DNA of 64,000 bases from Sphingobacterium sp. UBA5670. GTDB lineage: Bacteria > Bacteroidota > Bacteroidia > Sphingobacteriales > Sphingobacteriaceae. The translations under genes were made by a program, and so were the position numbers. Numbering within the stretch: the stretch's first letter is position 1; every line of letters begins with the position of its first letter. The notes beneath the pieces were generated by a model. That model did no database searches and was not told the DNA's origin. It saw nothing but the letters and a program-made list of their open reading frames with translations. This document shows, in pieces, positions 46,576 to 56,206 of the stretch. The stretch is from assembly GCF_002420705.1 (NCBI RefSeq), contig NZ_DIIM01000005.1, positions 484,034 to 548,033 on the forward strand. The letters are read 5' to 3'.

Positions 46576-47670
46576 ATGGAAAATATACAGCAGTTAAAAT
46601 TAGGAATTTTAGGATTAGGTGAGGGGCGCAGTACGATGTCAGCCGCATTGCAAAGCCCTCACATCGAATTGGTCAAGATTTGCGATCTGAATGAAGAGCT
46701 TGGGCGCAAGCGGATGAAAGAGTTTGACTTTCATGCTTATACCAATGATTATCAGGTCATGCTCGATGACGAGAATATTGAAGCCATTGCCATATATACT
46801 CCGGATCATCTACATGCGAAGCACATCGAGCTAGCATTGGCGCATGACAAACACGTCATCTGTACCAAACCTTTTATCGATAATCTTGCCGATGCCAACG
46901 CTTTATTGGAACTCGCAACTCAGAAAAATAAACGTGTTTTTGTCGGACAGAGTTCCCGTTTTTTTGAACCGGTAAAAAAGCAAAGAGAAGATTTTGACGC
47001 TGGACTTATTGGTGACTTAATTACGATCGAAGGTTATTATCATGCTGATCACCGCTGGTTTTTGGATAAACCTTGGTCTTTGCAGTCTTCTTTCAAATGG
47101 CTTTATGGAGGATTGAGCCATCCGGTTGATTTCATCCGCTGGTACCTCCCCAATATTGAAGAGGTGATGGGCTATGGCATGTTGAGTGCTAATGGGAAAA
47201 AAGGGGGGCTTCAAAATGTTGATACGATGCATTTTATTTTTAAAGCCGAAGATGGACGGGTCGCCCGTGTGAGCGGGGCGTATACGGGTCCTGTACAGCC
47301 TGTTACACGAGATAGCGAAATGAGCTGTATTCTAAGAGGGACAGAGGGGGCGAGCCAGGCTGACTATATGGACCTTCGTTATGCGATCACAGATAAAACC
47401 GGTGAAGAACGTATGTTGACTTGGGAGCATAAACTAAAACACTATTTCCGTTTTGAAGGAAAAAGCCATCACGCTGGTGAGTATCAAAATTACCTAGAGC
47501 ATTTTGCAAAAGCCATACGTACTGGAGAGGAAGCCTATCCAGATATGAAAGAAGGTATCGGGACAATAGCTTTATTGCAAGCTATGGATGAATCATTGAC
47601 AACAGGAAAGCCTGTCCGTCCAAAAGAACTGCTGGAAAGATATGGTGTCGACTTGAGCTTAGGAAGATGA
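46576..47670 (+). CDS. Gfo/Idh/MocA-family oxidoreductase (copy 1)
   Basis: This is a 364-aa cytoplasmic NAD(P)-dependent dehydrogenase. ATG 46576, two bases after the previous stop, places the Rossmann glycine motif GILGLGEG at residues 10-17; the longer frame from 46546 was rejected. YTPDHLHAKH and VICTKPF (with the conserved Lys of the EKP motif) are typical of the fold. HPVDFIRW provides a candidate catalytic Asp/His region. There is no signal peptide. It ends in a 4-bp ATGA overlap with the sodium symporter, so oxidation of the sugar imported by that carrier is the natural reading. Substrate unknown. Confidence 0.85.
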   Translation: MENIQQLKLGILGLGEGRSTMSAALQSPHIELVKICDLNEELGRKRMKEFDFHAYTNDYQVMLDDENIEAIAIYTPDHLHAKHIELALAHDKHVICTKPFIDNLADANALLELATQKNKRVFVGQSSRFFEPVKKQREDFDAGLIGDLITIEGYYHADHRWFLDKPWSLQSSFKWLYGGLSHPVDFIRWYLPNIEEVMGYGMLSANGKKGGLQNVDTMHFIFKAEDGRVARVSGAYTGPVQPVTRDSEMSCILRGTEGASQADYMDLRYAITDKTGEERMLTWEHKLKHYFRFEGKSHHAGEYQNYLEHFAKAIRTGEEAYPDMKEGIGTIALLQAMDESLTTGKPVRPKELLERYGVDLSLGR

Positions 47671-49247
47671 ACAGTATCTTAGACAAGTTAACCATTTACG
47701 ACTATTGCATCGTCGTAGCCTATTTGTTAGCATTACTGACAATCGGCCTCTTGTCATCTCGTAAAAAGGTAGAAGGGGCAGAACACTTCCTAGCTAGCAA
47801 ATCCTTAAGCTGGTACAGTATTGGCTTCAATATGTGGGCGACCAATGTTGGACCATCTATGCTGCTCGCTTTCGCTACAGTAGGTTATACAACAGGTATC
47901 GTCGCAGTCAATTTTGATTGGTATGCTTTTATCTATTTATTTTTGTTAGCGGTGGTGTTCGCACCCCGCTATATTGCTACTGGAGTACGTACCTTACCCG
48001 AGTTTATGGGCAAGCGGTTTGGTCCAAATACGCAGACTATTCTGGCTTGGTATTCATTGGTAAAAATGCTTATTTCATGGTTGTCGTTGGGACTGTTTGC
48101 TGGCGGATTTTTAGTGCGGCAGATTTTAGGTATTCCAATGTGGCAATCGGTTACTGTTTTAGTCTCCCTAGCTGGTCTGTTTGCGTATACGGGGGGATTA
48201 AAGACAGTTGCTAAAATCAATATCTTTCAGATGATCTTGCTGATCGCCGTGTCGGCATTTTTGACTTTTCTGGGACTGTCCAAAATCGGAGGGTTAAGTG
48301 CTTTGGTGCAGCAGACTCCCACTAGCTATTGGTCATTGATTAGACCTGCGAGTGATCCAGATTATCCCTGGTACGCCATCGCCTTAGGATATCCAGTGGC
48401 AGCGATCGCTTTTTTCTGTACGGATCAAGCCATGGTACAATCCGTCTTGGGAGCCAAAAATCTTGAACAAGGTCAACTAGGAATTAATTTTATCGCCTGG
48501 CTAAAGATACTCTCTCTACCACTGTTTATACTAACCGGTATCATCTGTTCGGTTTTATTTCCGGGACTTAAAGACCCATCACTTGCTTATATGACGATGG
48601 TGACTAACCTGTTTCCTACAGGCCTGAATGGATTGGTAATCGTGGTGTTAATTGCTGTATTGGTGGGAACCATAGGTTCGTCGCTTAATTCCTTGAGTAC
48701 GGTGTTCACCATGGACATTTACCTCAAGCATATTCGACCAAAAGCAAACAATCAGCAGATTACGCAGATAGGGCGATATACAGTTATTGTGGGCTGTTTA
48801 ACTTCGGTTTTCGTCGCACTGGCGATTGATCAGATTAAAGGACTTAATCTTTTTGATGTGTTCCAATCTATCCTTGGATTTATCGCGCCCCCCTTAGCGG
48901 TCGCTTTCCTGATGGCTGTATTATGGAAACGGACTAATCGAACGACCATCAATACCATTTTAACCTTTGGAGCCTTACTAAGTTTGGGTACAGGAATATG
49001 TTATCTTTGGATATTTCCTAAAGATGTCTATACTTTTTGGCCGCATTACTTGATGCTTTCATTCGGTTTGTTTGTTCTATTGTTGCTTATTGGAATTGGT
49101 GTATCGTTGCTCGTCCCAAAATCAGCTTACGAATTAACACATCAAGATATGGTTGATATCAGGATGGAAACACCGAGTAATCGGGTCAAAATTGCTTGGG
49201 GAATGCTGTTTGTCGTCATGGTATTGTTGTACACCGTGTTTAAGTAG
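47667..49247 (+). CDS. Sodium:solute symporter (SSS/SGLT family)
   Basis: This is a 526-aa inner-membrane carrier with about 13-14 hydrophobic segments. Family motifs include LASKSLSWYSIGFNMWATNVGPSM near the first helices, YIATGVRTLPEFMGKRFG, and the GGLKTVAKINIFQM segment. It probably imports a monosaccharide or uronic acid released by the secreted enzymes, driven by sodium. It is translationally coupled to the oxidoreductase (overlap at 47667-47670). Its stop lies only 5 bp from the end of the convergent IclR-type gene, with no room for a separate terminator. Confidence 0.9.
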   Translation: MNSILDKLTIYDYCIVVAYLLALLTIGLLSSRKKVEGAEHFLASKSLSWYSIGFNMWATNVGPSMLLAFATVGYTTGIVAVNFDWYAFIYLFLLAVVFAPRYIATGVRTLPEFMGKRFGPNTQTILAWYSLVKMLISWLSLGLFAGGFLVRQILGIPMWQSVTVLVSLAGLFAYTGGLKTVAKINIFQMILLIAVSAFLTFLGLSKIGGLSALVQQTPTSYWSLIRPASDPDYPWYAIALGYPVAAIAFFCTDQAMVQSVLGAKNLEQGQLGINFIAWLKILSLPLFILTGIICSVLFPGLKDPSLAYMTMVTNLFPTGLNGLVIVVLIAVLVGTIGSSLNSLSTVFTMDIYLKHIRPKANNQQITQIGRYTVIVGCLTSVFVALAIDQIKGLNLFDVFQSILGFIAPPLAVAFLMAVLWKRTNRTTINTILTFGALLSLGTGICYLWIFPKDVYTFWPHYLMLSFGLFVLLLLIGIGVSLLVPKSAYELTHQDMVDIRMETPSNRVKIAWGMLFVVMVLLYTVFK

Positions 49248-49252
49248 CCTTT

Positions 49253-50029
49253 TCACCTCAACCCGAGATTGGATTCAATTTGTGATCTGCATTTTTTTAG
49301 GCTTGTTACAATGTCCTCCGTAGACACGGTATGCTCAGTTTGACGTCGGATGAGTTTTGAAACAGTGAGACAGGCGATGGTGCCTGTTTCGCTGGTTCCT
49401 ATAGGGACAGAAATATCGATGATGCCCTCTGCGTAAGCACTAGGCATCTCATAAAATCCCTTAATTCTAATATCGTCCAAATCACGGTCGAATTGTTGGC
49501 GATCTGCTTTCTTCAAACTCCGGTAATAAGGATCAGCCTCTAAAATGGATTTTCTTTTTTCGGTCTCGGAAAAACTTAGAAGGAGCTTGCCTGAAGCTGT
49601 TTGTGAACTATTGTATAACTTCCCCTCTTCAACAACGATGCTGATGGGGGAAGATCCTTTGGCATAGGCAATTACCATGACTTGATTGTCGTAAATCACA
49701 CAGAGGTGACATGGATCCTTAATTTCGTTGGAGCTCTCCTGCATTGGCAATAAAGACGTTGCCCTTAATTTCTCTATAAAGGAATGACGGTGCGAAAGAT
49801 AGTACAATTTCAGTGAAAGCGAATATTTGGATGAAATTGGGTCACGATGAATATAACCGTTGGACTCCAGCGATGCAAGCATCCGATAGATCTCATTGGG
49901 ACTTCGATGTAAACCCAAGGCGATCTCGGATTGTGATTGTGCAGTGGGTTGTAAGGCCAGAAATTCCAGAATCTGCAATCCCTTTTCGAGCGCTGGCGCT
50001 TTATATTTGTCGGAGCTATTTGATGTCAT
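49253..50029 (-). CDS. IclR-family transcriptional regulator
   Basis: This 258-aa protein is the only gene on the minus strand. The N-terminal winged helix-turn-helix (about 12-75) shows ALEKGLQILEFLA, SQSEIALGLHRSPNEIYRMLASLES and GYIHRD. The effector domain follows, with the family motif SQTASGKLLLSF (about 138-149) and GIIDISVPIG. IclR proteins bind small organic acids or sugars and act as repressors or activators of neighbouring catabolic genes. It diverges from the CoA-transferase island across a 380-bp gap that holds a perfect inverted repeat. The symporter gene converges on its end. No hybrid two-component or ECF regulator appears in the window. Confidence 0.9.
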   Translation of the reverse strand: MTSNSSDKYKAPALEKGLQILEFLALQPTAQSQSEIALGLHRSPNEIYRMLASLESNGYIHRDPISSKYSLSLKLYYLSHRHSFIEKLRATSLLPMQESSNEIKDPCHLCVIYDNQVMVIAYAKGSSPISIVVEEGKLYNSSQTASGKLLLSFSETEKRKSILEADPYYRSLKKADRQQFDRDLDDIRIKGFYEMPSAYAEGIIDISVPIGTSETGTIACLTVSKLIRRQTEHTVSTEDIVTSLKKCRSQIESNLGLR

Positions 50030-50119
50030 AAAATGTTTTGCTTACAAATGATCGGGCTAAAGATAGAAAAAGTATTTGAAGCGGCGTTTTAGCTCCTCAA
50101 AAAAACAGGTTAAATTTTT

Positions 50120-50150
50120 ATATTCAAATATTGTATTTATATTTGAATAT
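50120..50150. promoter_or_regulatory. Perfect 12-bp inverted repeat, candidate IclR-type operator
   Basis: ATATTCAAATAT at 50120-50131 and ATATTTGAATAT at 50139-50150 are exact reverse complements with a 7-base spacer. On the + strand the right arm contains TATATTTG (50138-50145), a match to the TAnnTTTG promoter box. On the minus strand the left arm reads AATATTTG, one mismatch from it. A regulator bound here could control both the IclR gene and the island. Binding by the adjacent IclR protein is inferred from position. Confidence 0.6.
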
Positions 50151-50158
50151 TATAGACC

Positions 50159-50180
50159 GCTTTTTTCATTGCGAAAAAGC
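50159..50180. repeat. Second inverted repeat in the divergent region
   Basis: GCTTTTT at 50159-50165 and AAAAAGC at 50174-50180 form a 7-bp perfect stem with an 8-base loop. It lies just after the larger palindrome. It could be a minor operator, or a weak terminator for transcripts started at the TATATTTG box. On either strand the A/T runs are within the stem rather than after it. Confidence 0.3.
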
Positions 50181-50409
50181 ATTAGAAGGGAAAAAGATTA
50201 TAAACATATTTAATACCAACATTAGATTAGAGTATTGCGCTGCTTAGGCTATATTATCGTGCCTGGTTAGTCAAGAAGAATAGGATAAAAATAGCTACAA
50301 CTACAATGTTATGTTTTACTGTTTTTGGAGATTGGAATAATTTGAAGTTTGGTAATCAAATGGTTGATAAGGATCTCAACAAGACTACATAAAATAATAC
50401 ATAAATACA

Positions 50410-51573
50410 ATGACAGAGAAAATCCGGTTAAAGGGGATTACCTGGGGGCATACGCGAGGTTTTGTGCCAATGGTTGCAACGGCACAACGTTATGAAGAAT
50501 TACATCCGGAAGTAGAGATTGTTTGGACAAAACGTACTTTGCAGGAATTCGCTGATAAGTCGGTAACGGATTTAGCCAAGGAATATGACCTGTTGGTGAT
50601 CGATCATCCGTGGACGGGACATGCCGCTGCTAAGGGGATGTTGGCTCCATTTGATGATTATCTGTCCACGGAGTTTTTGGCCGGTCAACAGGCGAATAGT
50701 GTTGGGAAGTCTTATGAAAGCTACAACTTTCTAGGCAAGCAATGGGCCTTGGCTACAGATGCGGCGACACCAGTGGCTGCAAGCCGCCCTGATATTTTAC
50801 GTTCTCTAGGTGTGGCGCTCCCTCGTACCTTTGAAGAAGTCTTGGCCTTAGCTACAGCAGGACGGGTTGGATTTTCACTGTTGCCGATTGATTCTTTGAT
50901 GCACTTTTATGGTCTTTGTTGTTCTTTGGGCGAAGAACCTTGCCAAAACGACGAAAAAGTAATCAGCGAAGTTGTTGGGGTTCAGGTCTTAAAATTATTC
51001 AAATCACTTGCGGATGAATTGGATGCTGGATTTTATGAGAAAAATCCATTCAAAGTGTTCGAAGAAATGACGCAGCGGGATGAAATTGCTTATTGTCCAT
51101 TTGCGTATGGTTATTCCAATTATTCGCGAACTGGTTATGCCCGTAAAGTATTGCATTTTCATGATTTAGTGTCGTTAAACGGTACGCCAATGATTAGCAC
51201 ACTGGGTGGTGCGGGATTGGCAGTATCCTCTCAGAGCAAACATATTGCTGTGGGTATGGATTACGCCCGATTTGTTGCTTCACCAGAAATTCAGGCAACA
51301 TTATATGTCGAAAATGGTGGTCAGCCGGGACATTTAGGTGCCTGGGAAGATGAGCAAGTCAACGCCTATACGGCCGACTATTTTAAAAATACCCTGCCTA
51401 CATTGGAGCGTGCCTACCTGCGCCCGCGTTATGATGGTCATCTGTATTTTCAGGATCATGCCGGTGATATTGTAGTTGACTATCTCAGACAGGGCGGGGA
51501 TGAAATTGCCGTATTAGAAAAGATGAACAAGATGTATAGGGAATCATTAGTGGACAGAGAAGACAATGGATAA
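50410..51573 (+). CDS. Cytoplasmic solute-binding-protein-like protein (copy 1)
   Basis: This 387-aa protein resembles ABC sugar-binding proteins of the family 1 extracellular type: GITWGHTRGFVPMVATAQRYEE at the start, DLLVIDHPWTGHAAAKGMLAPFDDY, and a GAGLAVSSQSKHIAVGMDYARFVAS hinge region. It has no signal peptide, and an in-frame stop at 50395-50397 leaves no room for one, so it should stay in the cytoplasm. No ABC permease or ATPase is nearby. It overlaps the next CoA-transferase gene by 8 bp, which suggests the products act together. It may bind a sugar-acid substrate or have become an enzyme, as thiaminase I did from a related fold. The fold call is good; the role is unknown. Confidence 0.72.
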   Translation: MTEKIRLKGITWGHTRGFVPMVATAQRYEELHPEVEIVWTKRTLQEFADKSVTDLAKEYDLLVIDHPWTGHAAAKGMLAPFDDYLSTEFLAGQQANSVGKSYESYNFLGKQWALATDAATPVAASRPDILRSLGVALPRTFEEVLALATAGRVGFSLLPIDSLMHFYGLCCSLGEEPCQNDEKVISEVVGVQVLKLFKSLADELDAGFYEKNPFKVFEEMTQRDEIAYCPFAYGYSNYSRTGYARKVLHFHDLVSLNGTPMISTLGGAGLAVSSQSKHIAVGMDYARFVASPEIQATLYVENGGQPGHLGAWEDEQVNAYTADYFKNTLPTLERAYLRPRYDGHLYFQDHAGDIVVDYLRQGGDEIAVLEKMNKMYRESLVDREDNG

Positions 51574-52717
51574 TAAACCACTGGAAGGACTTTTAGTTCT
51601 CGAGTTTTCACAATTTATGGCAGGGCCAACCGCTGGCCTGCGGTTGGCTGATCTCGGTGCCCGAGTTGTCAAAATTGAGCGTCCCGGCACCGGAGAAGGC
51701 GGACGACAGATTGCGATTAAAAATATTTTTGTAGATGAGAGCAGCCTGGTGTTTCATACCATTAATAGAAATAAAGAATCGTATGCGGCCAATTTGAAAG
51801 ACGAAAATGATCTGGAAAATATTAAGAAATTAATCCGTCAGGCGGATGTAATGACACATAACTTCCGTCCGGGGGTGATGGAAAAGATCGGTTTGGATTA
51901 TGAGAACGTACGGAAAATCAATCCAAAGATGATCTATGCCACAGTAACGGGCTACGGGAATGAAGGTCCCTGGGCAAAAAAACCAGGGCAGGATTTACTT
52001 GTGCAGTCGCTTTCGGGACTTTCTTGGCTATCGGGCTGTGCGCAGGATGGACCAGTACCTTTTGGATTGGCTGTGGTCGATATGTATTGCGCGACACATC
52101 TGACACAAGGTATATTGGCGGCATTGTTGAAACGTGCCCGTACCCAACAGGGCGCTCTTGTTGAAGTCAGTTTGCTTGAATCTGTGTTGGATATGCAGTT
52201 TGAAATGCTGACCACACATGTCAATGATGGACGTAAGTTGCCACAGCGCTCGGCTGTCAGAGGAGCAGGCCATGCTTATTTAAGTGCGCCCTATGGACTT
52301 TATAAGACACTAGATGGTTATCTAGCTTTGGCTATGGGCAACGTGGGACATATTGCAGAAACAATAGGTCTGTCTAGTGAGCCTTATCAAGATGCTTCAA
52401 CCTGGTTTTCGCGACGTGATGAAATATTGGAGGCCTTTGCTATGGTATTGTGCCAGAAGACCACTAGCGAATGGGTATCCCGTTTGGAATCGGAAGGGAT
52501 CTGGTGTGGTGCAGTCAACGATTACCATCATTTTTTTGAGGAGCAAGGTTTTAAGGAGACAGGGATGTTGCAGGAAGTCAGTTTACAAGACGGTACCGCA
52601 CTAACCACCACCCGTAGTGTTTACCAGATTGATGGAAAGCGTTTATATGCGGACAAACCTGCACCAAAAGTGGGTCAGCATACCGCATCAATTGTTCACG
52701 ATTATTTAGAAAATTAA
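51566..52717 (+). CDS. CaiB/BaiF (family III) CoA-transferase, copy 1
   Basis: This 383-aa protein belongs to the family III CoA-transferases, which move CoA between carboxylic acids through an interlocked dimer. It begins with [33 protein letters not shown], and has [16 protein letters not shown] (about 97-112) and [14 protein letters not shown] (about 130-143). The catalytic Asp is D172 in [13 protein letters not shown]. It overlaps the upstream binding-protein gene by 8 bp and ends 1 bp before a paralogue, so a heterodimer is likely. In this island it would activate a sugar acid or short acid as CoA thioester. The donor and acceptor are unknown. Confidence 0.88.
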   Translation: MDNKPLEGLLVLEFSQFMAGPTAGLRLADLGARVVKIERPGTGEGGRQIAIKNIFVDESSLVFHTINRNKESYAANLKDENDLENIKKLIRQADVMTHNFRPGVMEKIGLDYENVRKINPKMIYATVTGYGNEGPWAKKPGQDLLVQSLSGLSWLSGCAQDGPVPFGLAVVDMYCATHLTQGILAALLKRARTQQGALVEVSLLESVLDMQFEMLTTHVNDGRKLPQRSAVRGAGHAYLSAPYGLYKTLDGYLALAMGNVGHIAETIGLSSEPYQDASTWFSRRDEILEAFAMVLCQKTTSEWVSRLESEGIWCGAVNDYHHFFEEQGFKETGMLQEVSLQDGTALTTTRSVYQIDGKRLYADKPAPKVGQHTASIVHDYLEN

Positions 52718-52718
52718 T

Positions 52719-53861
52719 ATGTTACCATTAGCAGGTTATACTGTAGTCGACTTTAGTCAATTTTTATCCGGCCCATTAGCAAGTTTACGGCTAGCCGACT
52801 TAGGCGCGCGGGTTATAAAAATAGAAAAACCGGAGACGGGTGATATTTGCAGGCAATTATATACCTCTGATACGATATTGAATGGTACTTCAACAGTGTT
52901 TCATGCCATTAATCGGAATAAAGAAAGTATGGTTTTGGATTTGAAAAGCGAATCCGACAAACAGATCATACGTGATTTAATCGCGCGGGCAGATGTGGTG
53001 CTGCACAATTTTCGTCCAGGTGTCATGGAACGTTTGGGCTTTGACTATGCAGGTGTCCGAGAGATCAATCCGACAGTGATTTATGGAGAGATCTCGGGAT
53101 ATGGAAAAGAAGGTCCCTGGGTTAAGCGACCTGGTCAGGATCTATTATTGCAATCGCTTACTGGGATGACCTGGTTGAGCGGCGACGCCAATAATGGTCC
53201 AGTGGCCATGGGACTTTCCATTGTGGACATGTTTGCCGGCTCTAACCTATGTAGTGCCGTATTGGCTTGCCTGTATCGTCGTGCGATGCAACAGACGGGG
53301 GCACACGTGCATGTCAGCATGTTGGATTCTGCTGTGGATATACAATTTGAGGCCGTCACAACCTATTTTCGTGATGGTAAATTGTTACCCCAACGTAGCG
53401 AGGTGAGCAATGCGCATGCTTATTTGGCGGCGCCATATGGCGTGTATCGTACCCAAAATGGTTTTCTGGCGCTTGCTATGGGCTCTATTCCTTTTCTCAG
53501 CAAATTATTAGATTGCACAGCGCTGGAAGGCTTCGCGGACGGTGAACAGGCTTTCCGCGAAAGAGATACCATTAAAGAGATATTAGCGGTACACTTGGCA
53601 ACAGCATCTACGGAGCATTGGTTAGCGATCTTGGAAGCAGCTGACATCTGGTGTGCAGATGTATTGGATTGGCGCCGTTTGACCGACCACGATGCTTTTA
53701 AAGTGCTAGACATGCTACAGGAAGTAACGATGGGCGACGGCTTCCGTTATGAGACCACCCGTTGTCCGATTCGCATCGATGGCGAGCGGTTGACCGCGAC
53801 AAAGGGCTCGCCCAAACTAGGTGAGCACACCGCTAAAATACTGGGGGAACTGTATGGATAA
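52719..53861 (+). CDS. CaiB/BaiF (family III) CoA-transferase, copy 2
   Basis: This 380-aa paralogue of the preceding gene shares [32 protein letters not shown] and [14 protein letters not shown]. The catalytic Asp is retained as D170 ([10 protein letters not shown]), so this copy is not obviously dead. It has a slightly shorter N terminus ([19 protein letters not shown]). It overlaps the second binding-protein-like gene by 8 bases (53854-53861). The side-by-side paralogues with short spacing are consistent with a hetero-oligomer, or with two steps acting on related acids. Confidence 0.88.
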   Translation: MLPLAGYTVVDFSQFLSGPLASLRLADLGARVIKIEKPETGDICRQLYTSDTILNGTSTVFHAINRNKESMVLDLKSESDKQIIRDLIARADVVLHNFRPGVMERLGFDYAGVREINPTVIYGEISGYGKEGPWVKRPGQDLLLQSLTGMTWLSGDANNGPVAMGLSIVDMFAGSNLCSAVLACLYRRAMQQTGAHVHVSMLDSAVDIQFEAVTTYFRDGKLLPQRSEVSNAHAYLAAPYGVYRTQNGFLALAMGSIPFLSKLLDCTALEGFADGEQAFRERDTIKEILAVHLATASTEHWLAILEAADIWCADVLDWRRLTDHDAFKVLDMLQEVTMGDGFRYETTRCPIRIDGERLTATKGSPKLGEHTAKILGELYG

Positions 53862-55080
53862 ATTACGTTTTGCTGTGCGGAAATTTGAACCTTTTGAGCG
53901 TGCCATGGAGAAATGTTGGGCGGCTTATCAGGAGCTATATCCATCGGATATGAAGATAGAGTTTGTTCCATTAGATTTAGAGGAATTGACAGCAGCCTTC
54001 TTTGAAAACCAAGGCCTTTATAATGGTGATTGGGATATTGTCCATATCAATACCGATTGGATCGCACGTGCTTACGAAACGAAAGGTTTAGCTAATCTCG
54101 ATCTTATGCTCGATCAATATCCACCCGAAGAAGTGGAGTGTGCATGGTCCGAAAGTTTACAGGCTTTACAACGTTTTGATGGACAAGTGTTTGGTTTACC
54201 TTTTCATGATGGTCCCGAATGCTTGGTCTTTCGGAAAGATCTGTTCTATGATCCACAGGAGCAGAGCCGTTTTCACGCGCTTTACGGAAAGCCTTTGGCT
54301 GTTCCGACAACCTGGACTGATTTTTTAACCGTTGCCACATTTTTTACCCGTCCGGAAGATAACCTGTACGGAACCGTGTTTGCCGGTTATCCGGATGGAC
54401 ACAATGCGGTATTCGATTTCTGTATTCAACTTTGGTCCCGTGGAGGTGATTTGCAGCAAGGAGAGATACCTGTTAAGCTGGATCAGCCATTGGCTGTAGA
54501 AGCATTGGATTTTTATAGAGGGTTATTTAAAGAGAGTAGGGGATTGCACCCCGAATCGGCCAATTATGAATCCGTGCAGGCCGGTGCCGCCTTTGCGCGG
54601 GGAGAAGTAGCCATGATGGTCAATTGGTTTGGATTTGCATCCTGGGCACAAATTGATGCGGCGTCGGCAGTGCAAGGTAAGGTAGATGTAGCAGCCATTC
54701 CTTCGGCAGAAGGGGGAATGTCCCCTTCATTAAATGTGTATTGGTTGTATGCAATCCCAGAAGGTAGTCGTCATAAGCAGTTGGCTTATGACTTTATACG
54801 TTTTGCAGTCGGATGCCAACAAGATAAGCTGCTTACTGTCGAAGGAGGAGTAGGCTGTCGTTACTCCACCTGGTATGATTCCGAAATCAATCAGATGATA
54901 CCCTTTTATAATAAATTGGCTGAATTGCATGATAATGCACGTACATTACCGCGCTTGGCCAACTGGCCGCAGATTGCACATATCATTGATGAGACCGTCA
55001 TAGCAGCGATTAATTCCGAGGAGAGTAGTCTTTCATTATTGACCAAAGCACAGAAAAAACTAAATACATGGATAGGATAG
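53854..55080 (+). CDS. Cytoplasmic solute-binding-protein-like protein (copy 2)
   Basis: This is a 408-aa protein from ATG 53854 ([20 protein letters not shown]). The frame upstream to 53821 lies in the CoA-transferase gene and also gives no signal peptide. It reads as an ABC sugar-binding protein: [45 protein letters not shown], and the family-typical [14 protein letters not shown] (about 248-261) and [27 protein letters not shown]. It differs strongly from copy 1, so the two may bind different ligands. It overlaps the next oxidoreductase gene by 13 bp. Cytoplasmic location and lack of transport partners argue against a transport role. Confidence 0.75.
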   Translation: MDKLRFAVRKFEPFERAMEKCWAAYQELYPSDMKIEFVPLDLEELTAAFFENQGLYNGDWDIVHINTDWIARAYETKGLANLDLMLDQYPPEEVECAWSESLQALQRFDGQVFGLPFHDGPECLVFRKDLFYDPQEQSRFHALYGKPLAVPTTWTDFLTVATFFTRPEDNLYGTVFAGYPDGHNAVFDFCIQLWSRGGDLQQGEIPVKLDQPLAVEALDFYRGLFKESRGLHPESANYESVQAGAAFARGEVAMMVNWFGFASWAQIDAASAVQGKVDVAAIPSAEGGMSPSLNVYWLYAIPEGSRHKQLAYDFIRFAVGCQQDKLLTVEGGVGCRYSTWYDSEINQMIPFYNKLAELHDNARTLPRLANWPQIAHIIDETVIAAINSEESSLSLLTKAQKKLNTWIG

Positions 55081-56153
55081 ATATTCAATATAAAACCATA
55101 TTATCCCAAACGTCTTTGCCCATTATTATTATCGGAGCGGGCGGTATAGTGAAAGATGCACATCTCCCTGCTTATCGTAAAGCAGGCTTTCATGTGCATG
55201 GTATTGTCAATCGTACAAAGACGAAAGCAGAAGCATTGGCACAGGAGTTCGGTATTCCGAATGTGTACGATACGGTGGCGGATGCCGTTGCGCAGGCACC
55301 CGAAAATGCGGTGTATGATATTACGACTATGCCGAATATCTATGTCGAAACCTTAGAGACTTTACCCGATGGAGCAGCGGTATTGATCCAAAAGCCGATG
55401 GGCGATTACTATGTCGATAGCCAGGCAATCTTGGAGGTCTGCAAGCGCAAGGGTTTGGTGGCTGCGATCAATTGTCAGTTGCGTCAGGCGCCTTTTGTCA
55501 ATGCTGCTCGTTGGCTGATCGATCAGGGCTACATCGGCGAACTCTACGATATGGAGGTGCGCGTAGCTGTGCATACCCCTTGGCAGCTTTTTCCACACGT
55601 GATGGTGCATCCGCGTTTGGAAATACTGTACCATAGCGTGCATTATATAGACCTGATCCGTTCTTTTTTGGGTACACCGGCATCGGTTTATGCCAAGACC
55701 TTGAAGCATCCAGCCAAAGAACTATCTTCGAGCCGGACAACCTTGTTATTTGATTATGGGGATACTATGCACGCGGTGGTTAATACCAATCACGACCATG
55801 AATTTGGATCGCACAACGAAGAAAGTTACATCAAATGGGAAGGGACTAAAGGAGCGATCAAAGCTACGATGGGCTTATTGATGGATTATCCGCACGGCGT
55901 GCCCGATGTATTTGAATATTGCATCAAACCGACCGACGGTAGTAAGCCGCAGTGGGTACAATTCCCGATCGAAGGGACTTGGTTCCCCGATGCCTTTATC
56001 GGTAGCATGGGTAGCTTGATGCGCTTTAAACTGGGCGAAATTGCTGTGTTACCGGCGGCGGTGGAGGATGTGATCGAGACCATGGCCGTCGTGGAGGCTG
56101 CTTATAAAAGCAGTGCTCAGGGCGGTGTACCTATCGTAGAGACTAGAAAATAA
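55068..56153 (+). CDS. Gfo/Idh/MocA-family oxidoreductase (copy 2)
   Basis: This is a 361-aa NAD(P)-dependent dehydrogenase. The Rossmann motif [14 protein letters not shown] lies at about residues 19-32, after an N-terminal extension of about 18 residues. QKPMGDYY (about 108-115) holds the conserved Lys-Pro. [22 protein letters not shown] (about 181-202) is the C-terminal domain helix with the usual Asp/His residues. The start lies 13 bp inside the previous gene. As part of the island it probably oxidises or epimerises the sugar or sugar acid handled by the CoA-transferases. It is not a close copy of the oxidoreductase at 46576. Confidence 0.86.
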   Translation: MDRIDIQYKTILSQTSLPIIIIGAGGIVKDAHLPAYRKAGFHVHGIVNRTKTKAEALAQEFGIPNVYDTVADAVAQAPENAVYDITTMPNIYVETLETLPDGAAVLIQKPMGDYYVDSQAILEVCKRKGLVAAINCQLRQAPFVNAARWLIDQGYIGELYDMEVRVAVHTPWQLFPHVMVHPRLEILYHSVHYIDLIRSFLGTPASVYAKTLKHPAKELSSSRTTLLFDYGDTMHAVVNTNHDHEFGSHNEESYIKWEGTKGAIKATMGLLMDYPHGVPDVFEYCIKPTDGSKPQWVQFPIEGTWFPDAFIGSMGSLMRFKLGEIAVLPAAVEDVIETMAVVEAAYKSSAQGGVPIVETRK

Positions 56154-56206
56154 AGATTGGAGATCAGCGAGTAGGAACTAGAGGTTATAAACATAAATTA
56201 AACAAT

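Larger units (their letters stand above)
50030..50409. other. 380-bp divergent intergenic region between the IclR gene and the CoA-transferase island
   Basis: This is the only gap above 300 bases. It is A/T rich, contains no open frame of note, and holds two inverted repeats (50120-50150 and 50159-50180) and one TATATTTG promoter-like box. The 230 bases before the start at 50410 show no other recognisable element, so the island may have a long untranslated leader. Alternatively, its promoter may lie nearer the gene in a form I cannot recognise. Confidence 0.6.

Noticed and set aside
49248..49252. Bidirectional terminator between symporter and IclR genes
   Set aside because: The gap is 5 bp, and no stem followed by a T tract could be found around it.
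50410..55080. A classical ABC sugar importer
   Set aside because: Binding-like proteins are present, but there is no permease or ATPase gene and no signal peptide on either binding-like protein.
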